A DNA stretch of 64,000 nt from Paenirhizobium cremeum (GTDB taxonomy: Bacteria > Pseudomonadota > Alphaproteobacteria > Rhizobiales > Rhizobiaceae), in the NCBI RefSeq assembly GCF_022884085.1, contig NZ_JAGGCS010000005.1, forward strand, positions 280,331 to 344,330. Reading direction: 5' to 3'. This document shows, in pieces, positions 1-8,791 of this stretch (positions are counted from its first letter, which is position 1; every line of letters starts with the position of its first letter). Under the pieces are notes generated by a model that worked only from the letters and a program-made list of their open reading frames with translations, made no database searches and was not told where the DNA came from. Made by a program: the position numbers and the translations under genes.

Positions 1-75
1 CGCGCTGTCCGCGCCGCCGCCAACGAGGCCTGGGGCAAGAAGCCTGTTGTCACCGTATTCGTGACCAAAGTCTGA
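1..75 (+). CDS. rnj: C-terminal end of ribonuclease J (partial)
   Basis: The window opens inside a reading frame that closes with TGA at 73-75; only 24 residues are visible, ending in PVVTVFVTKV. This short basic tail resembles the C-terminus of alphaproteobacterial RNase J, a metallo-beta-lactamase-fold 5' exo/endoribonuclease. From family knowledge rnj sits directly upstream of mce in rhizobia, and the gene order here agrees. The catalytic domains lie outside the window, so the assignment rests on the tail and on synteny. Confidence 0.55.
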   Translation, partial: RAVRAAANEAWGKKPVVTVFVTKV

Positions 76-132
76 GTGACGGGGGGCCGCGCGCTGGTAT
101 AGGTTCGCGCCGCTCACTTTCAGGAGATTGCC

Positions 133-537
133 ATGCTCGGACGAGTAAACCACGTCGCCATCGCCGTACCGGATCTCGGAGCCGCGACCGCATCCTACAG
201 GGACACGCTCGGCGCCAGGGTCTCGGAACCGCAGTCCCTGCCGGAACACGGCGTGACGGTTGTCTTCGTCGAGCTGCCGAATACCAAGATCGAATTGCTG
301 GAGCCGCTGGGCGCGGACTCCCCGATTGCAGCCTTCCTCGCCAAGAACCCGGCCGGCGGCATGCATCACATCTGCTACGAGGTCGAGGACATCCTGGCGG
401 CCCGGGACAAGCTGGCAAGCGGCGGCGCCCGCGTTCTGGGCAGTGGCGAACCGAAGACCGGCGCCCACGGCAAGCCGGTTCTGTTCCTGCATCCCAAGGA
501 CTTCCACGGCACCCTGATCGAGCTTGAACAGGTCTGA
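133..537 (+). CDS. mce: Methylmalonyl-CoA epimerase
   Basis: This 134-residue protein has the single vicinal-oxygen-chelate (glyoxalase-like) fold of methylmalonyl-CoA epimerases. The family interconverts (2R)- and (2S)-methylmalonyl-CoA in the propionyl-CoA pathway in the cytosol. Visible metal-ligand signatures are NHVAIAV (His7), GGMHHICYEV near residue 76 and the C-terminal GTLIELEQ with the last Glu ligand. The length is normal for the family. The start is supported by a good ribosome binding site (AGGAG at 121-125). It lies 57 bases after the RNase J frame and before the DUF1467 gene, a typical rhizobial order. Confidence 0.92.
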   Translation: MLGRVNHVAIAVPDLGAATASYRDTLGARVSEPQSLPEHGVTVVFVELPNTKIELLEPLGADSPIAAFLAKNPAGGMHHICYEVEDILAARDKLASGGARVLGSGEPKTGAHGKPVLFLHPKDFHGTLIELEQV

Positions 538-635
538 AGTCAGCCGTTCCGTTTGCCCGCCGGCCGGAGCTGGCTTATATCTTGCCTGTTGCCGGCGGAC
601 ATGATGCGCCCCGGCTGAAAACGGGAATCATATCG

Positions 636-905
636 ATGCAATTCGTTTCGGCCTTCGCCGTCTACTTCGTCATCTGGTGGATTACGCTCTTTGCCATTCT
701 GCCGATCGGCATGAAGACACAGGCCGAGGTCGAAGAGGTGGTTCCCGGCAGCGTCGAAAGCGCGCCGGCGCGCTTCCGGGGCGGCAGGGTCGTCTTCTGG
801 ACGACGCTCGTGTCGGGCCTGATCTTTGGTGGCTGGTATGCCGCATCGACCTGGTTCGGGATCGGCATCGACAGCCTGCCGAACATCGTACCCAAATTCG
901 ATTGA
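636..905 (+). CDS. DUF1467 family small membrane protein
   Basis: An 89-residue protein starting MQFVSAFAVYFVIWWITLF. It has one hydrophobic helix at about residues 3-23 and a second at about 53-72 (VVFWTTLVSGLIFGGWY), so it is probably a two-helix inner-membrane protein. Sequence and position between mce and proS match the DUF1467 family of alphaproteobacteria, whose function is unknown. The frame is open upstream to 582, but the ATG at 636 gives the conserved N-terminus and is preceded by a GGGA-like site. It is followed by a hairpin at 966-987 that is oriented to end a transcript on the opposite strand. Confidence 0.85.
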   Translation: MQFVSAFAVYFVIWWITLFAILPIGMKTQAEVEEVVPGSVESAPARFRGGRVVFWTTLVSGLIFGGWYAASTWFGIGIDSLPNIVPKFD

Positions 906-958
906 CCCGATTGAGGCCCGGCATCCGGCGCAGTCGAGTCGGGATGTCGCGCAAAGGC

Positions 959-987
959 AAAAAAAAACAAGGTCCGAAGACCTTGTT
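959..987 (-). terminator. Rho-independent terminator of the minus-strand sRNA
   Basis: A perfect 9-bp inverted repeat (AACAAGGTC at 966-974, GACCTTGTT at 979-987) encloses a UUCG tetraloop when read on the minus strand. It is followed there by at least seven U residues (A-run 959-965). On the plus strand the U-tract is poor, so the minus strand is the likely substrate. Confidence 0.8.
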
Positions 988-1105
988 CTAATTCTCGCGT
1001 GATCCTTCACCAATTAAGGGGCTGCGAACAAGCGCGCCTAAGATCTGATCCTCCCAAGACTTGACCGCGAATTAGACAAGAATTTAAGCTCCTTGCCTCT
1101 TTTGT
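959..1105 (-). ncRNA. Probable alpha-r9 (Smr9C-like) trans-acting small RNA
   Basis: On the minus strand a transcript of about 147 nt can be drawn from near 1105 to the U-tract at 959-965. A promoter-like pair lies upstream on that strand (GTGACA complementary to 1132-1137, 17 bases, TAGTTT). The 3' end is a textbook intrinsic terminator with a UUCG loop. From memory, the Sinorhizobium meliloti sRNA Smr9C (alpha-r9 family, about 148 nt) lies next to proS, which fits position and length. No open reading frame of note occupies the stretch. The family assignment is by synteny and architecture, not by alignment. Confidence 0.6.
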
Positions 1106-1401
1106 AAGCTAAACTAGCCCAAGAAGTGCGCCTTGTCACCACATTTTTTGCAAATTTGCTACAGTTACCAAAAAAAATCCCCAACCGCGTAAATGTCGCA
1201 GCTTCGACATAAAACGCGTGCTTCGCCATCGTCTCCACAGTGCCGCAAATGTGTTCGGGCGAGGCTCCCCGACACCGGTGGACGCCTTGCCGGATGCGGG
1301 TTTTCTTCGTGAAAGGAAACCGCTATGTACGCTTCGGGAAGCACCCTCGTAATCGCTGATTCCGCCGATCTGGCGGGAAAACCAACGTCTGGAACCCTGT
1401 T
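1106..1401. other. Intergenic leader upstream of proS
   Basis: This 296-base stretch separates the sRNA promoter region from proS. It should hold the proS promoter, but I see no convincing -35/-10 pair. It contains short A and T runs (1144-1150 and 1169-1177). I see no supported gene in it. Confidence 0.4.
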
Positions 1402-2724
1402 ATGCGTCTGTCGCGCTACTTCTTGCCGATCCTGAAGGAAAATCCGAAGGAAGCCGAAATCGTCTCCCACCGTCTCATGCTGCGTGCCGGCATGATCCGC
1501 CAGCAGTCCCAGGGCATCTATTCCTGGCTTCCGCTCGGCAAGCGCGTGCTCGACAAGGTCAACGGCATTATCCGCGAGGAACAGAACAGGGCCGGCGCCA
1601 TCGAGATCCTGATGCCGACGCTGCAATCTGCCGAACTCTGGCAGGAAAGCGGTCGTTACGACGACTATGGCAAGGAAATGCTGCGCATCAAGGACCGGCA
1701 GGAGCGCCCCATGCTCTACGGTCCGACCAACGAGGAAATGGTGACCGACATCTTCCGGTCCTACGTCAAGTCCTACAAGGATCTGCCGCTCAACCTCTAT
1801 CATATCCAGCTGAAGTTCCGCGACGAGATCCGCCCGCGTTTCGGCACCATGCGTTCGCGCGAATTCATGATGAAGGATGCCTATTCCTTCGACCTGACGA
1901 TGGACGAAGCGGTTCATTCCTACAACAAGATGTTCGCCGCCTATCTCCGCACCTTCTCAAGGCTCGGTCTGCGGGCGATCCCGATGCGCGCCGATACCGG
2001 CCCGATCGGCGGCAATCACAGCCACGAATTCATCATTCTCGCCGATACCGGCGAATCGGAAGTCTTCTGCCACAAGAATTTCGTCAATTTCGACATTCCC
2101 TCGGAAGACACCGATTTCGACGATGTCGCCGGTCTGAAGAAGATCTTCGACCAGTGGACCTCGGTCTATGCCGCGACGTCGGAAATGCACGACGAGGCCG
2201 CATTCAATGCCATCCCCGAGACCGATCGCCTCTCGGCGCGTGGTATCGAGGTCGGCCATATCTTCTACTTCGGCACAAAATATTCCGAGCCGATGGGCGC
2301 CAAGGTGCAGGGTCCCGACGGCAAGGAACACACTGTCCACATGGGATCCTATGGCATCGGCCCGACCCGCCTTGTTCCCGCCATCATCGAAGCATCGCAT
2401 GACGAGAACGGAATCATCTGGCCGGCCTCGGTCGCTCCGTTCGACGCGGTGGTTATCAACATGAAAGCCGGTGACGAACAGTGCGACGCGGCCTGCGAGC
2501 GGCTCTACCAGGCGCTTTCCAATGCCGGCAAGGACGTGCTCTATGACGACACGGACGACCGCGCGGGTACGAAGTTCGCCACAGCCGACTTGATCGGTGT
2601 GCCGACCCAGGTGATCGCCGGCCCGCGCTCGGTCGCCAATGGCGAAATCGAGCTCAAGGATCGCAAGACCGGTGCGCGCGAGACGATGACGGTCGAGGCG
2701 GCCATCAACAAACTGGTCGGCTGA
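1402..2724 (+). CDS. proS: Prolyl-tRNA synthetase (short alphaproteobacterial form)
   Basis: This 440-residue class II aminoacyl-tRNA synthetase charges tRNA-Pro with proline in the cytosol. Class II signatures are clear: [13 protein letters not shown] near residues 106-118, [18 protein letters not shown] near 139-156 and [14 protein letters not shown] near 316. At 440 residues it lacks the inserted cis-editing (INS) domain of the ~570-residue bacterial enzyme, as is usual in alphaproteobacteria. The start at 1402 gives the conserved N-terminus [15 protein letters not shown]. It is followed after 21 bases by lolC and is probably co-transcribed with it. Confidence 0.97.
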   Translation: MRLSRYFLPILKENPKEAEIVSHRLMLRAGMIRQQSQGIYSWLPLGKRVLDKVNGIIREEQNRAGAIEILMPTLQSAELWQESGRYDDYGKEMLRIKDRQERPMLYGPTNEEMVTDIFRSYVKSYKDLPLNLYHIQLKFRDEIRPRFGTMRSREFMMKDAYSFDLTMDEAVHSYNKMFAAYLRTFSRLGLRAIPMRADTGPIGGNHSHEFIILADTGESEVFCHKNFVNFDIPSEDTDFDDVAGLKKIFDQWTSVYAATSEMHDEAAFNAIPETDRLSARGIEVGHIFYFGTKYSEPMGAKVQGPDGKEHTVHMGSYGIGPTRLVPAIIEASHDENGIIWPASVAPFDAVVINMKAGDEQCDAACERLYQALSNAGKDVLYDDTDDRAGTKFATADLIGVPTQVIAGPRSVANGEIELKDRKTGARETMTVEAAINKLVG

Positions 2725-2745
2725 CGGCCGGGGCGAGGAGACCAC

Positions 2746-4053
2746 ATGACGAGTGCAGTCGCCGGCAACGCGACGGAAGCGGCCGAGCAGGGATCTGTCG
2801 GCCGGCCGTTTTCCGCCTTCGAGCGAATGGTTGCCTGGCGCTACCTGCGCGCCCGCCGAAAGGAGGCCTTCATCTCGGTGATCGCCGGTTTCTCTTTTGT
2901 CGGCATCATGCTCGGCGTCGCAACGCTCATCATCGTCATGGCGGTGATGAACGGTTTTCGGACAGAGCTGATCTCCCGCATCCTCGGCATCAACGGTCAT
3001 ATGATCGTGCAGCCTGTGGATGGCCCACTCGAGAATTATGCCGATCTCGCCCAGAAATTTTCCGCCATTCCGGGCGTGACCATGGCTCTGCCGCTGGTCG
3101 AGGGACAGACGCTCGCCTCCGGCCGCGCGGGCGCCGGAACTGGCGCGCTCGTGCGCGGCATCCGGCCGGACGACCTGACCAAGCTTTCCGAGGTTTCCGG
3201 CAATATCCGCCAGGGCGATCTGGTTGGTTTCGCTGCCGGGCAGGGCGTCCTGATCGGCTCGCGCATGGCCTCGGAACTCGGCGTCGGGGCAGGCGACACG
3301 ATCACGCTCGTCTCCCCGGAAGGCGATGTCACCCCGCTCGGGGTCAACCCACGGGTCAAGTCCTATCCGATTTCCGGCGTTTTCGAGATCGGCATGTCGG
3401 AATACGACTCCTCGATCATCTACATGCCGCTCGAGGAATCCCAGCTGTATTTCAATGCCGAAGGCATCGTTCAGTCGATCGAGCTGTTCGTGTCCGATCC
3501 GGATGCCATCGACGAACTGCGCCCGAAGATCGAGGAGGCCGCCGGTCGCCAGATTTTCATCACCGACTGGCGCCAGCGCAACCAGACCTTCTTCTCCGCC
3601 CTGCAGGTGGAGCGCAATGTGATGTTCATGATCCTGACGCTGATCGTGCTCGTCGCCGCGCTCAACATCATCTCGGGCCTCATCATGCTGGTGAAGGACA
3701 AGTCCAGCGACATCGCCATCCTGCGCACCATGGGGGCGACGTCCAGTGCGGTGATGCGGATTTTCTTCATGACGGGAGCCGCCATCGGTACGGCGGGTAC
3801 TTTTGCCGGCGTGCTGCTCGGTGTGCTCGTCTGTCTCAACATCGAATCCATCAGGCAGTTCTTTTCCTGGGTCTCCGGCACGGTCCTCTTCGATCCGGAA
3901 CTCTATTTCCTCAGCCAGCTGCCGGCCGACATGAATTTCGGCGAGACGGTTTCTGTCGTCGTCATGGCGCTCAGCCTTTCCTTCCTGGCGACGATCTTCC
4001 CGGCCTGGCGCGCCTCGCGCCTCGATCCGGTCCAGGCCCTCCGCTACGAATAA
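2746..4053 (+). CDS. lolC: Lipoprotein-releasing ABC transporter permease LolC/LolE
   Basis: A 435-residue inner-membrane permease. There is one transmembrane helix near residues 42-66 ([20 protein letters not shown]), then a large periplasmic MacB-like domain, then three helices near 290-315, 340-368 and 400-425. It ends in ALRYE, a typical LolC/E end. With LolD it extracts outer-membrane lipoproteins from the inner membrane. Alphaproteobacteria usually have one permease gene instead of separate lolC and lolE, as here. A good ribosome binding site (CGAGGAG, 2734-2740) supports the start, and lolD begins 12 bases after the stop. Confidence 0.93.
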   Translation: MTSAVAGNATEAAEQGSVGRPFSAFERMVAWRYLRARRKEAFISVIAGFSFVGIMLGVATLIIVMAVMNGFRTELISRILGINGHMIVQPVDGPLENYADLAQKFSAIPGVTMALPLVEGQTLASGRAGAGTGALVRGIRPDDLTKLSEVSGNIRQGDLVGFAAGQGVLIGSRMASELGVGAGDTITLVSPEGDVTPLGVNPRVKSYPISGVFEIGMSEYDSSIIYMPLEESQLYFNAEGIVQSIELFVSDPDAIDELRPKIEEAAGRQIFITDWRQRNQTFFSALQVERNVMFMILTLIVLVAALNIISGLIMLVKDKSSDIAILRTMGATSSAVMRIFFMTGAAIGTAGTFAGVLLGVLVCLNIESIRQFFSWVSGTVLFDPELYFLSQLPADMNFGETVSVVVMALSLSFLATIFPAWRASRLDPVQALRYE

Positions 4054-4064
4054 GGAAACGTCCG

Positions 4065-4754
4065 ATGGCCTCCAAGACTGTTCTTTCGCTTTCCGGCATC
4101 GACCGCCATTACGGCCAGGGGGACACCCTGCTCGGCATCCTGAAAGGGGCGGATTTCAATCTTCGTAGCGGCGAGACCGTGGCCCTGGTGGCGCCGTCTG
4201 GAACCGGCAAGTCTACGCTCCTGCATGTGGCGGGTCTGCTCGAACATCCTGATGCGGGCGAGGTCACCATCGGCGGCGTTGCCTGCCAGGGGCTCTCCGA
4301 TGACCGCCGCACGGCGATCCGCCGCAATTCGGTCGGCTTCGTCTACCAGTTCCATCACCTCCTGCCGGAATTCTCCGCCCTCGAGAATATCATGATGCCG
4401 CAGCTGATCGCGGGACTTTCGAAGCAGGAGGCGCGTGAACGCGCGTCGCAGCTCCTCGATTACATGCGCATCGGTCACAGGGCCGATCACCGGCCGGCCG
4501 AATTATCCGGCGGCGAGCAGCAGCGCGTGGCGATTGCCCGCGCGGTGGCCAACGCACCGTTGGTCCTGTTGGCCGACGAGCCCACCGGCAATCTCGATCC
4601 GGAGACGGCATCCTACGTCTTCTCAGCGCTGGAGGCGCTGGTGCGCCAGTCGGGGCTCGCCGCCCTGATCGCCACGCACAATCATGAACTGGCGGCTCGG
4701 ATGGACCGCTGCGTGACCCTGATCGACGGAAAGGTCGCGGATTACAGCGCCTGA
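4065..4754 (+). CDS. lolD: Lipoprotein-releasing system ATP-binding protein LolD
   Basis: A 229-residue ABC ATPase. It has Walker [10 protein letters not shown] at residues 43-51, signature [14 protein letters not shown] near 147, Walker [14 protein letters not shown] near 163-175, and a switch histidine in ATHNHEL. This is the LolD/MacB subgroup, which drives release of lipoproteins to the periplasmic chaperone LolA. The protein acts on the cytoplasmic face of the permease encoded 12 bases upstream, so the two form one operon. The length is normal, and I see no odd residues in the catalytic motifs. Confidence 0.95.
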   Translation: MASKTVLSLSGIDRHYGQGDTLLGILKGADFNLRSGETVALVAPSGTGKSTLLHVAGLLEHPDAGEVTIGGVACQGLSDDRRTAIRRNSVGFVYQFHHLLPEFSALENIMMPQLIAGLSKQEARERASQLLDYMRIGHRADHRPAELSGGEQQRVAIARAVANAPLVLLADEPTGNLDPETASYVFSALEALVRQSGLAALIATHNHELAARMDRCVTLIDGKVADYSA

Positions 4755-4930
4755 CGCAGGCCCCGCCGCCGGCTCGCTCTCTCTCTTTTTACATGGACCC
4801 GGCCTGATCGATCGGTCACGGCCCCGCGTGGCCGCAGATCTCTTCCTTTACGTCGCTGAGCGACCGTCATGACGTCGGCCGTCTTCCGGAACTCTGTTCC
4901 TGTTGCATTCGGCCGTCAGCTTTTTTTTGG
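4755..4930. other. Intergenic stretch between lolD and the SOS peptide promoter
   Basis: This stretch holds a perfect short inverted repeat (GTCGCT-G-AGCGAC, about 4852-4864) and ends in a run of eight T residues (4921-4928). I see no open reading frame with a plausible ribosome binding site. The T-run could belong to a weak terminator for the lol operon, but I cannot pair a strong stem with it. Confidence 0.35.
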
Positions 4931-4959
4931 TTGACATGTGAACATATGTGGAACAAAAT
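4931..4959 (+). promoter_or_regulatory. Sigma-70 promoter with an embedded LexA-type SOS box (4940-4954)
   Basis: A consensus -35 TTGACA (4931-4936) is followed 17 bases later by CAAAAT (4954-4959), a 4/6 match to the -10. Between them lies GAAC-ATATGTG-GAAC (4940-4954). This is an exact match to the direct-repeat LexA operator of alphaproteobacteria (GTTC-N7-GTTC read on the other strand). An operator placed between -35 and -10 is an ideal repressor position. The promoter is 27 bases from the start codon of the 28-residue peptide gene. Confidence 0.85.
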
Positions 4960-4985
4960 AAAAACATAAAAAGTAGGAGAGAGCC

Positions 4986-5072
4986 ATGACTGAAATTCTT
5001 CGTGATGTCGCCGCATTCGCCTCCATTACTATGTTCGTCGCCAGCATGTCGGTGTTTCTGATGGCGCTTTGA
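4986..5072 (+). CDS. SOS-regulated 28-residue membrane peptide, SidA-like
   Basis: A 28-codon gene starts at ATG 4986 after a strong ribosome binding site (AGGAGAGAG, 4975-4983) and ends at TGA 5070-5072. The peptide begins MTEILRDVAAF and continues as one hydrophobic helix to its C-terminus (SITMFVASMSVFLMAL), so it should be a single-pass inner-membrane peptide. Its promoter carries a perfect LexA-type box. Caulobacter SidA is a ~29-residue, SOS-induced, single-helix peptide that blocks division through FtsW/FtsN. Size, topology and control are alike here, and dnaE follows 113 bases later. That it inhibits division is inference. Confidence 0.75.
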   Translation: MTEILRDVAAFASITMFVASMSVFLMAL

Positions 5073-5185
5073 CCATCGCACCATTTCTGTAGAGATCGCC
5101 GAGGCTTCGCCGAACCGGTCTGGACTTCACGGCTCGGTCGGTCGAAAATCGGACCGAGTCTTGGTAAGTTGAGGATCGGACAGAG

Positions 5186-8100
5186 ATGGGTGATATGGCC
5201 GCCGCGGAAGCAGGTACGGGCGTCGTAAAAGGCGGTCCTGGCTTCGTCCACCTGAGGGTGCATTCGGCCTATTCCCTGCTCGAAGGCGCTCTGCCGCTCA
5301 AGAAGATCCTGGGCAAGGCCGTCTCGGATGACCAGCCCGCCATCGCGATCACGGACACCAACAATCTCTTCGTTGCGCTCGAATTTTCGCAAAAAGCGGT
5401 CGGGGACGGCATTCAGCCGATCATCGGCTGCCAGTTGTCGATCGACATGGAGGATGCCGACGGCGAAAAGCGCGTCGGTCATGGCGCAGGCTATCCGGCC
5501 ATCGTGTTGCTTGCGGCCGACTCCGAAGGCGCGGAACGTCTCGTCGATCTTGTGAGTCGCGCCTATCTCGGCGGGGATTCAAGCCAGGCGGTACATATAT
5601 CGGTCTCCTGGCTGGACGAGCTTGGGACCGGCGGCCTGATAGCCCTGACGGGCGCCGCCAAGGGGCCGGTGGATATGGCCTTGAAGGATGGGCATCGGCC
5701 ATTGGCGGAAGCGCGGCTTTCGACTCTGAAGCGGCTGTTCGGCGACCGGCTTTATGTCGAATTGCAGCGCCATGGCGACTATGATCGCGGTCACGAGCGT
5801 CGCATGGTGTCGCTTGCCTACGCGCACGATCTTCCGCTCGTGGCAACGAACGAGGCCTTCTTTCCGACCCGGGCCGATTACGAGGCGCACGACGCCCTGA
5901 TGGCGGTTGCCCATAACGCGATCGTGTCGGACGATAGCCGTTTCCGCCTGACGCCGGATCACTACCTCAAGAGCCGCAAGGAGATGTGCGAACTGTTCGC
6001 CGATCTGCCGGAGGCGCTCGACAATACGATCGAGATTGCCCGGCGATGCTCGTTCATCCTCGATACGCGCAAGCCCATCCTGCCGCGCTTCGCCGGTGTC
6101 GGCTCCGATGCGGAGGAGGCCGAAAGGGCAGAGGCCGAGGAGTTGCGGCGCCAGGCGGTCGAAGGCCTCGAACACCGCCTGTCCGCGCTCGGCATGGCCG
6201 CCGGCTTCGAGGAAAAGGATTATCGCGAACGGCTTGAGTTCGAGCTCTCGATCATCGAGCGCATGAAGTTTCCGGGTTACTTCCTGATCGTTTCGGACTT
6301 CATCAAATGGGCGAAGCAGCATGACATTCCGGTCGGCCCCGGCCGTGGTTCGGGCGCGGGGTCGCTCGTTGCCTATGCGCTGACCATTACCGACGTCGAT
6401 CCGCTGCGCTTTTCGCTGCTGTTCGAGCGCTTCCTCAATCCCGAACGCGTCTCGATGCCGGACTTCGATATCGATTTCTGCCAGGACCGCCGCGAAGAAG
6501 TGATCCGCTACGTGCAGCGGAAATACGGGCGCGAGCAGGTGGCGCAGATCATTACCTTCGGTTCGTTGCAGGCGCGCGCCGCGCTTCGCGACGTCGGCCG
6601 CGTGCTCGAAATGCCCTACGGTCAGGTCGACAAGATCTGCAAGCTCGTGCCCAACAATCCGGCGAACCCGACGCCGCTTTCCAAGGCGATCGAGGAGGAG
6701 CCGAAGCTGCAGGAGGCTGCCGCCGAGGAACCGGTCGTTGCCCGCCTCCTCGACATCGCGCAGAAGATCGAGGGTCTTTATCGCCACGCTTCGACCCATG
6801 CAGCCGGCATCGTGATCGGCGACCGGCCGCTGTCGAAACTCGTGCCGATGTATCGCGATCCGCGTTCCGACATGCCGGTCACCCAGTTCAACATGAAGTG
6901 GGTCGAACAGGCGGGCCTGGTCAAGTTCGACTTCCTCGGCCTGAAGACGCTGACGGTTCTGAAAACGGCCGTCGATTTCGTCCGCCGCCGCGGCATCGAG
7001 GTCGATCTCTCGGCGATCCCGCTCGATGACAAGAAGACCTACGAGATGCTGTCGCGCGGCGAGACGGTCGGCGTGTTCCAGGTGGAAAGTGCCGGCATGC
7101 GCAAGGCGCTGATCGGCATGCGCCCCGACTGCATCGAGGACATCATCGCGCTCGTGGCGCTCTACCGTCCGGGACCGATGGAGAACATCCCGGTCTATAA
7201 CGCCCGCAAGCACGGCGAGGAGGAGATCGAGTCCGTCCATCCGAAGATCGATTACCTGCTCAAGGAAACGCAGGGCGTTATCGTCTACCAGGAACAGGTC
7301 ATGCAGATCGCCCAGGTGCTGTCGGGCTATTCGCTCGGCGAAGCCGACCTTCTGCGCCGCGCCATGGGCAAGAAGATCAAGGAGGAGATGGACAAGCAGC
7401 GCGCCCGCTTCGTCGACGGCGCCGTCGAGAACGGCGTGTCGAAGAACCAGGCGGATGTCATCTTCGACCTGCTCGCGAAGTTTGCGAACTACGGTTTCAA
7501 CAAGTCGCATGCCGCCGCCTACGCCATCGTTTCCTACCAGACGGCCTATCTCAAGGCGCATTATCCGGTGGAATTCCTCGCCGCGACCATGACTTACGAT
7601 ATGGCCAACAGCGAGAAGCTGAACGACTTCAGGCAGGATGCAGGCCGGCTCGGCATTGCCGTCATCCCGCCATCGGTGCAGACGTCCTACCGTCGTTTCG
7701 AGGTCGGCGAGAACCGGATCTATTACGCCCTGGCCGCCATCAAGGGGGTCGGTGATTCCGCCGCGGAGCACATCGTCGAGGTCAGGGGCGACAAGCCCTT
7801 TGCTTCCATCGAGGATTTCTGCCTGCGCATCGATCCGAAGCAAATCAACCGGCGCGTCTTCGAAAGCCTGATATCGGCAGGCGCCTTCGATTGTTTCGGT
7901 CATGACCGCGCCCAACTGGTCAACGGTCTCGACCGCATTCTTGGTTATGCCCAGCGCGCCCAGGAGAATGCTGTCAGCGGCCAGTCCGACATGTTCGGTT
8001 CAGGTGGCGCGAGCGGACCGGAGCGCATCTCGTTTCCGGCCTACAATGCCTGGCTGCCCTCGGAAAAGTTGCTGCGCGAATTCCAGGTCCTGGGTTTCTA

Positions 8101-8677
8101 TCTGACGGCCCACCCGCTCGATTCCTATCGGTCACTGCTCGAGAAGATGCGCGTGCAGACCTTCGCCGATTTCTCCCAGTCCGTGCGTCAGGGCGCGACG
8201 GCGGGACGGCTGGCGGGGACTGTCATCTCCCGCCAGGAGCGCAAGACCCGCACCGGTAACAAGATGGGCATTGTCACGCTGTCGGATTCTTCCGGTCAGT
8301 ACGAAGCCGTGCTTTTCTCCGAGGGGTTGAATCAGTACCGGGATCTTCTCGAGGCGGGCAAATCGCTGGTCATCACGGTCCAGGCCGACGAACGCCCAGA
8401 GGGTATCGGTCTGCGCATCCAGACGGCGCAGTCGCTCGAGGAAAAATCCGTGCAGATGCAGAAGACGCTGCGTGTCTATGTGCGCGACAGCGGACCACTG
8501 AAGACGGTAGCGGCGCATCTCAACACGCGCGGCGACGGCCTCGTCTTCTTTATTGTCATCAAGGAGGACGGCAAGCGGGAGATCGAGGTTGAACTGAACG
8601 AGAAATACCGGATATCCCCGGAGATCGCGGCGGCCATGCGGGCCGCCCCCGGCGTGGTGGATGTCGAACTCGTCTGA
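5186..8677 (+). CDS. dnaE: DNA polymerase III alpha subunit
   Basis: This 1163-residue protein is the replicative C-family polymerase. An N-terminal PHP domain starts at FVHLRVHSAYSLLEGA (about residue 20). The polymerase core includes GPGRGSGAGSLVAYAL near 384, the catalytic aspartates in PDFDIDF near 425, and KFDFLGLKTL near 580 with the third aspartate. Helix-hairpin-helix and OB-fold regions follow, the latter near 1000-1085. The length is typical of DnaE1 and not of the error-prone DnaE2. The start is ATG 5186 with a modest GGACAGAG site; ATG 5195 is an alternative. It lies downstream of the SOS peptide gene and may receive some read-through from it. Confidence 0.96.
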   Translation: MGDMAAAEAGTGVVKGGPGFVHLRVHSAYSLLEGALPLKKILGKAVSDDQPAIAITDTNNLFVALEFSQKAVGDGIQPIIGCQLSIDMEDADGEKRVGHGAGYPAIVLLAADSEGAERLVDLVSRAYLGGDSSQAVHISVSWLDELGTGGLIALTGAAKGPVDMALKDGHRPLAEARLSTLKRLFGDRLYVELQRHGDYDRGHERRMVSLAYAHDLPLVATNEAFFPTRADYEAHDALMAVAHNAIVSDDSRFRLTPDHYLKSRKEMCELFADLPEALDNTIEIARRCSFILDTRKPILPRFAGVGSDAEEAERAEAEELRRQAVEGLEHRLSALGMAAGFEEKDYRERLEFELSIIERMKFPGYFLIVSDFIKWAKQHDIPVGPGRGSGAGSLVAYALTITDVDPLRFSLLFERFLNPERVSMPDFDIDFCQDRREEVIRYVQRKYGREQVAQIITFGSLQARAALRDVGRVLEMPYGQVDKICKLVPNNPANPTPLSKAIEEEPKLQEAAAEEPVVARLLDIAQKIEGLYRHASTHAAGIVIGDRPLSKLVPMYRDPRSDMPVTQFNMKWVEQAGLVKFDFLGLKTLTVLKTAVDFVRRRGIEVDLSAIPLDDKKTYEMLSRGETVGVFQVESAGMRKALIGMRPDCIEDIIALVALYRPGPMENIPVYNARKHGEEEIESVHPKIDYLLKETQGVIVYQEQVMQIAQVLSGYSLGEADLLRRAMGKKIKEEMDKQRARFVDGAVENGVSKNQADVIFDLLAKFANYGFNKSHAAAYAIVSYQTAYLKAHYPVEFLAATMTYDMANSEKLNDFRQDAGRLGIAVIPPSVQTSYRRFEVGENRIYYALAAIKGVGDSAAEHIVEVRGDKPFASIEDFCLRIDPKQINRRVFESLISAGAFDCFGHDRAQLVNGLDRILGYAQRAQENAVSGQSDMFGSGGASGPERISFPAYNAWLPSEKLLREFQVLGFYLTAHPLDSYRSLLEKMRVQTFADFSQSVRQGATAGRLAGTVISRQERKTRTGNKMGIVTLSDSSGQYEAVLFSEGLNQYRDLLEAGKSLVITVQADERPEGIGLRIQTAQSLEEKSVQMQKTLRVYVRDSGPLKTVAAHLNTRGDGLVFFIVIKEDGKREIEVELNEKYRISPEIAAAMRAAPGVVDVELV

Positions 8678-8791
8678 CCGATAGCCGGGGGCCCATACGG
8701 ACACGCAAGGGTCCCGACGGGCACGGTCAGCCGGCCTCCGAGTCCTCTCCGACTTTCACGACGATCTGTCTTTTCCGTGCGGGTCGCTACC

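Noticed and set aside
5186..8677. Possibility that the polymerase is the error-prone DnaE2, given the SOS box upstream.
   Set aside because: Length of 1163 residues, the neighbourhood and the absence of imuA/imuB genes indicate the replicative DnaE1.
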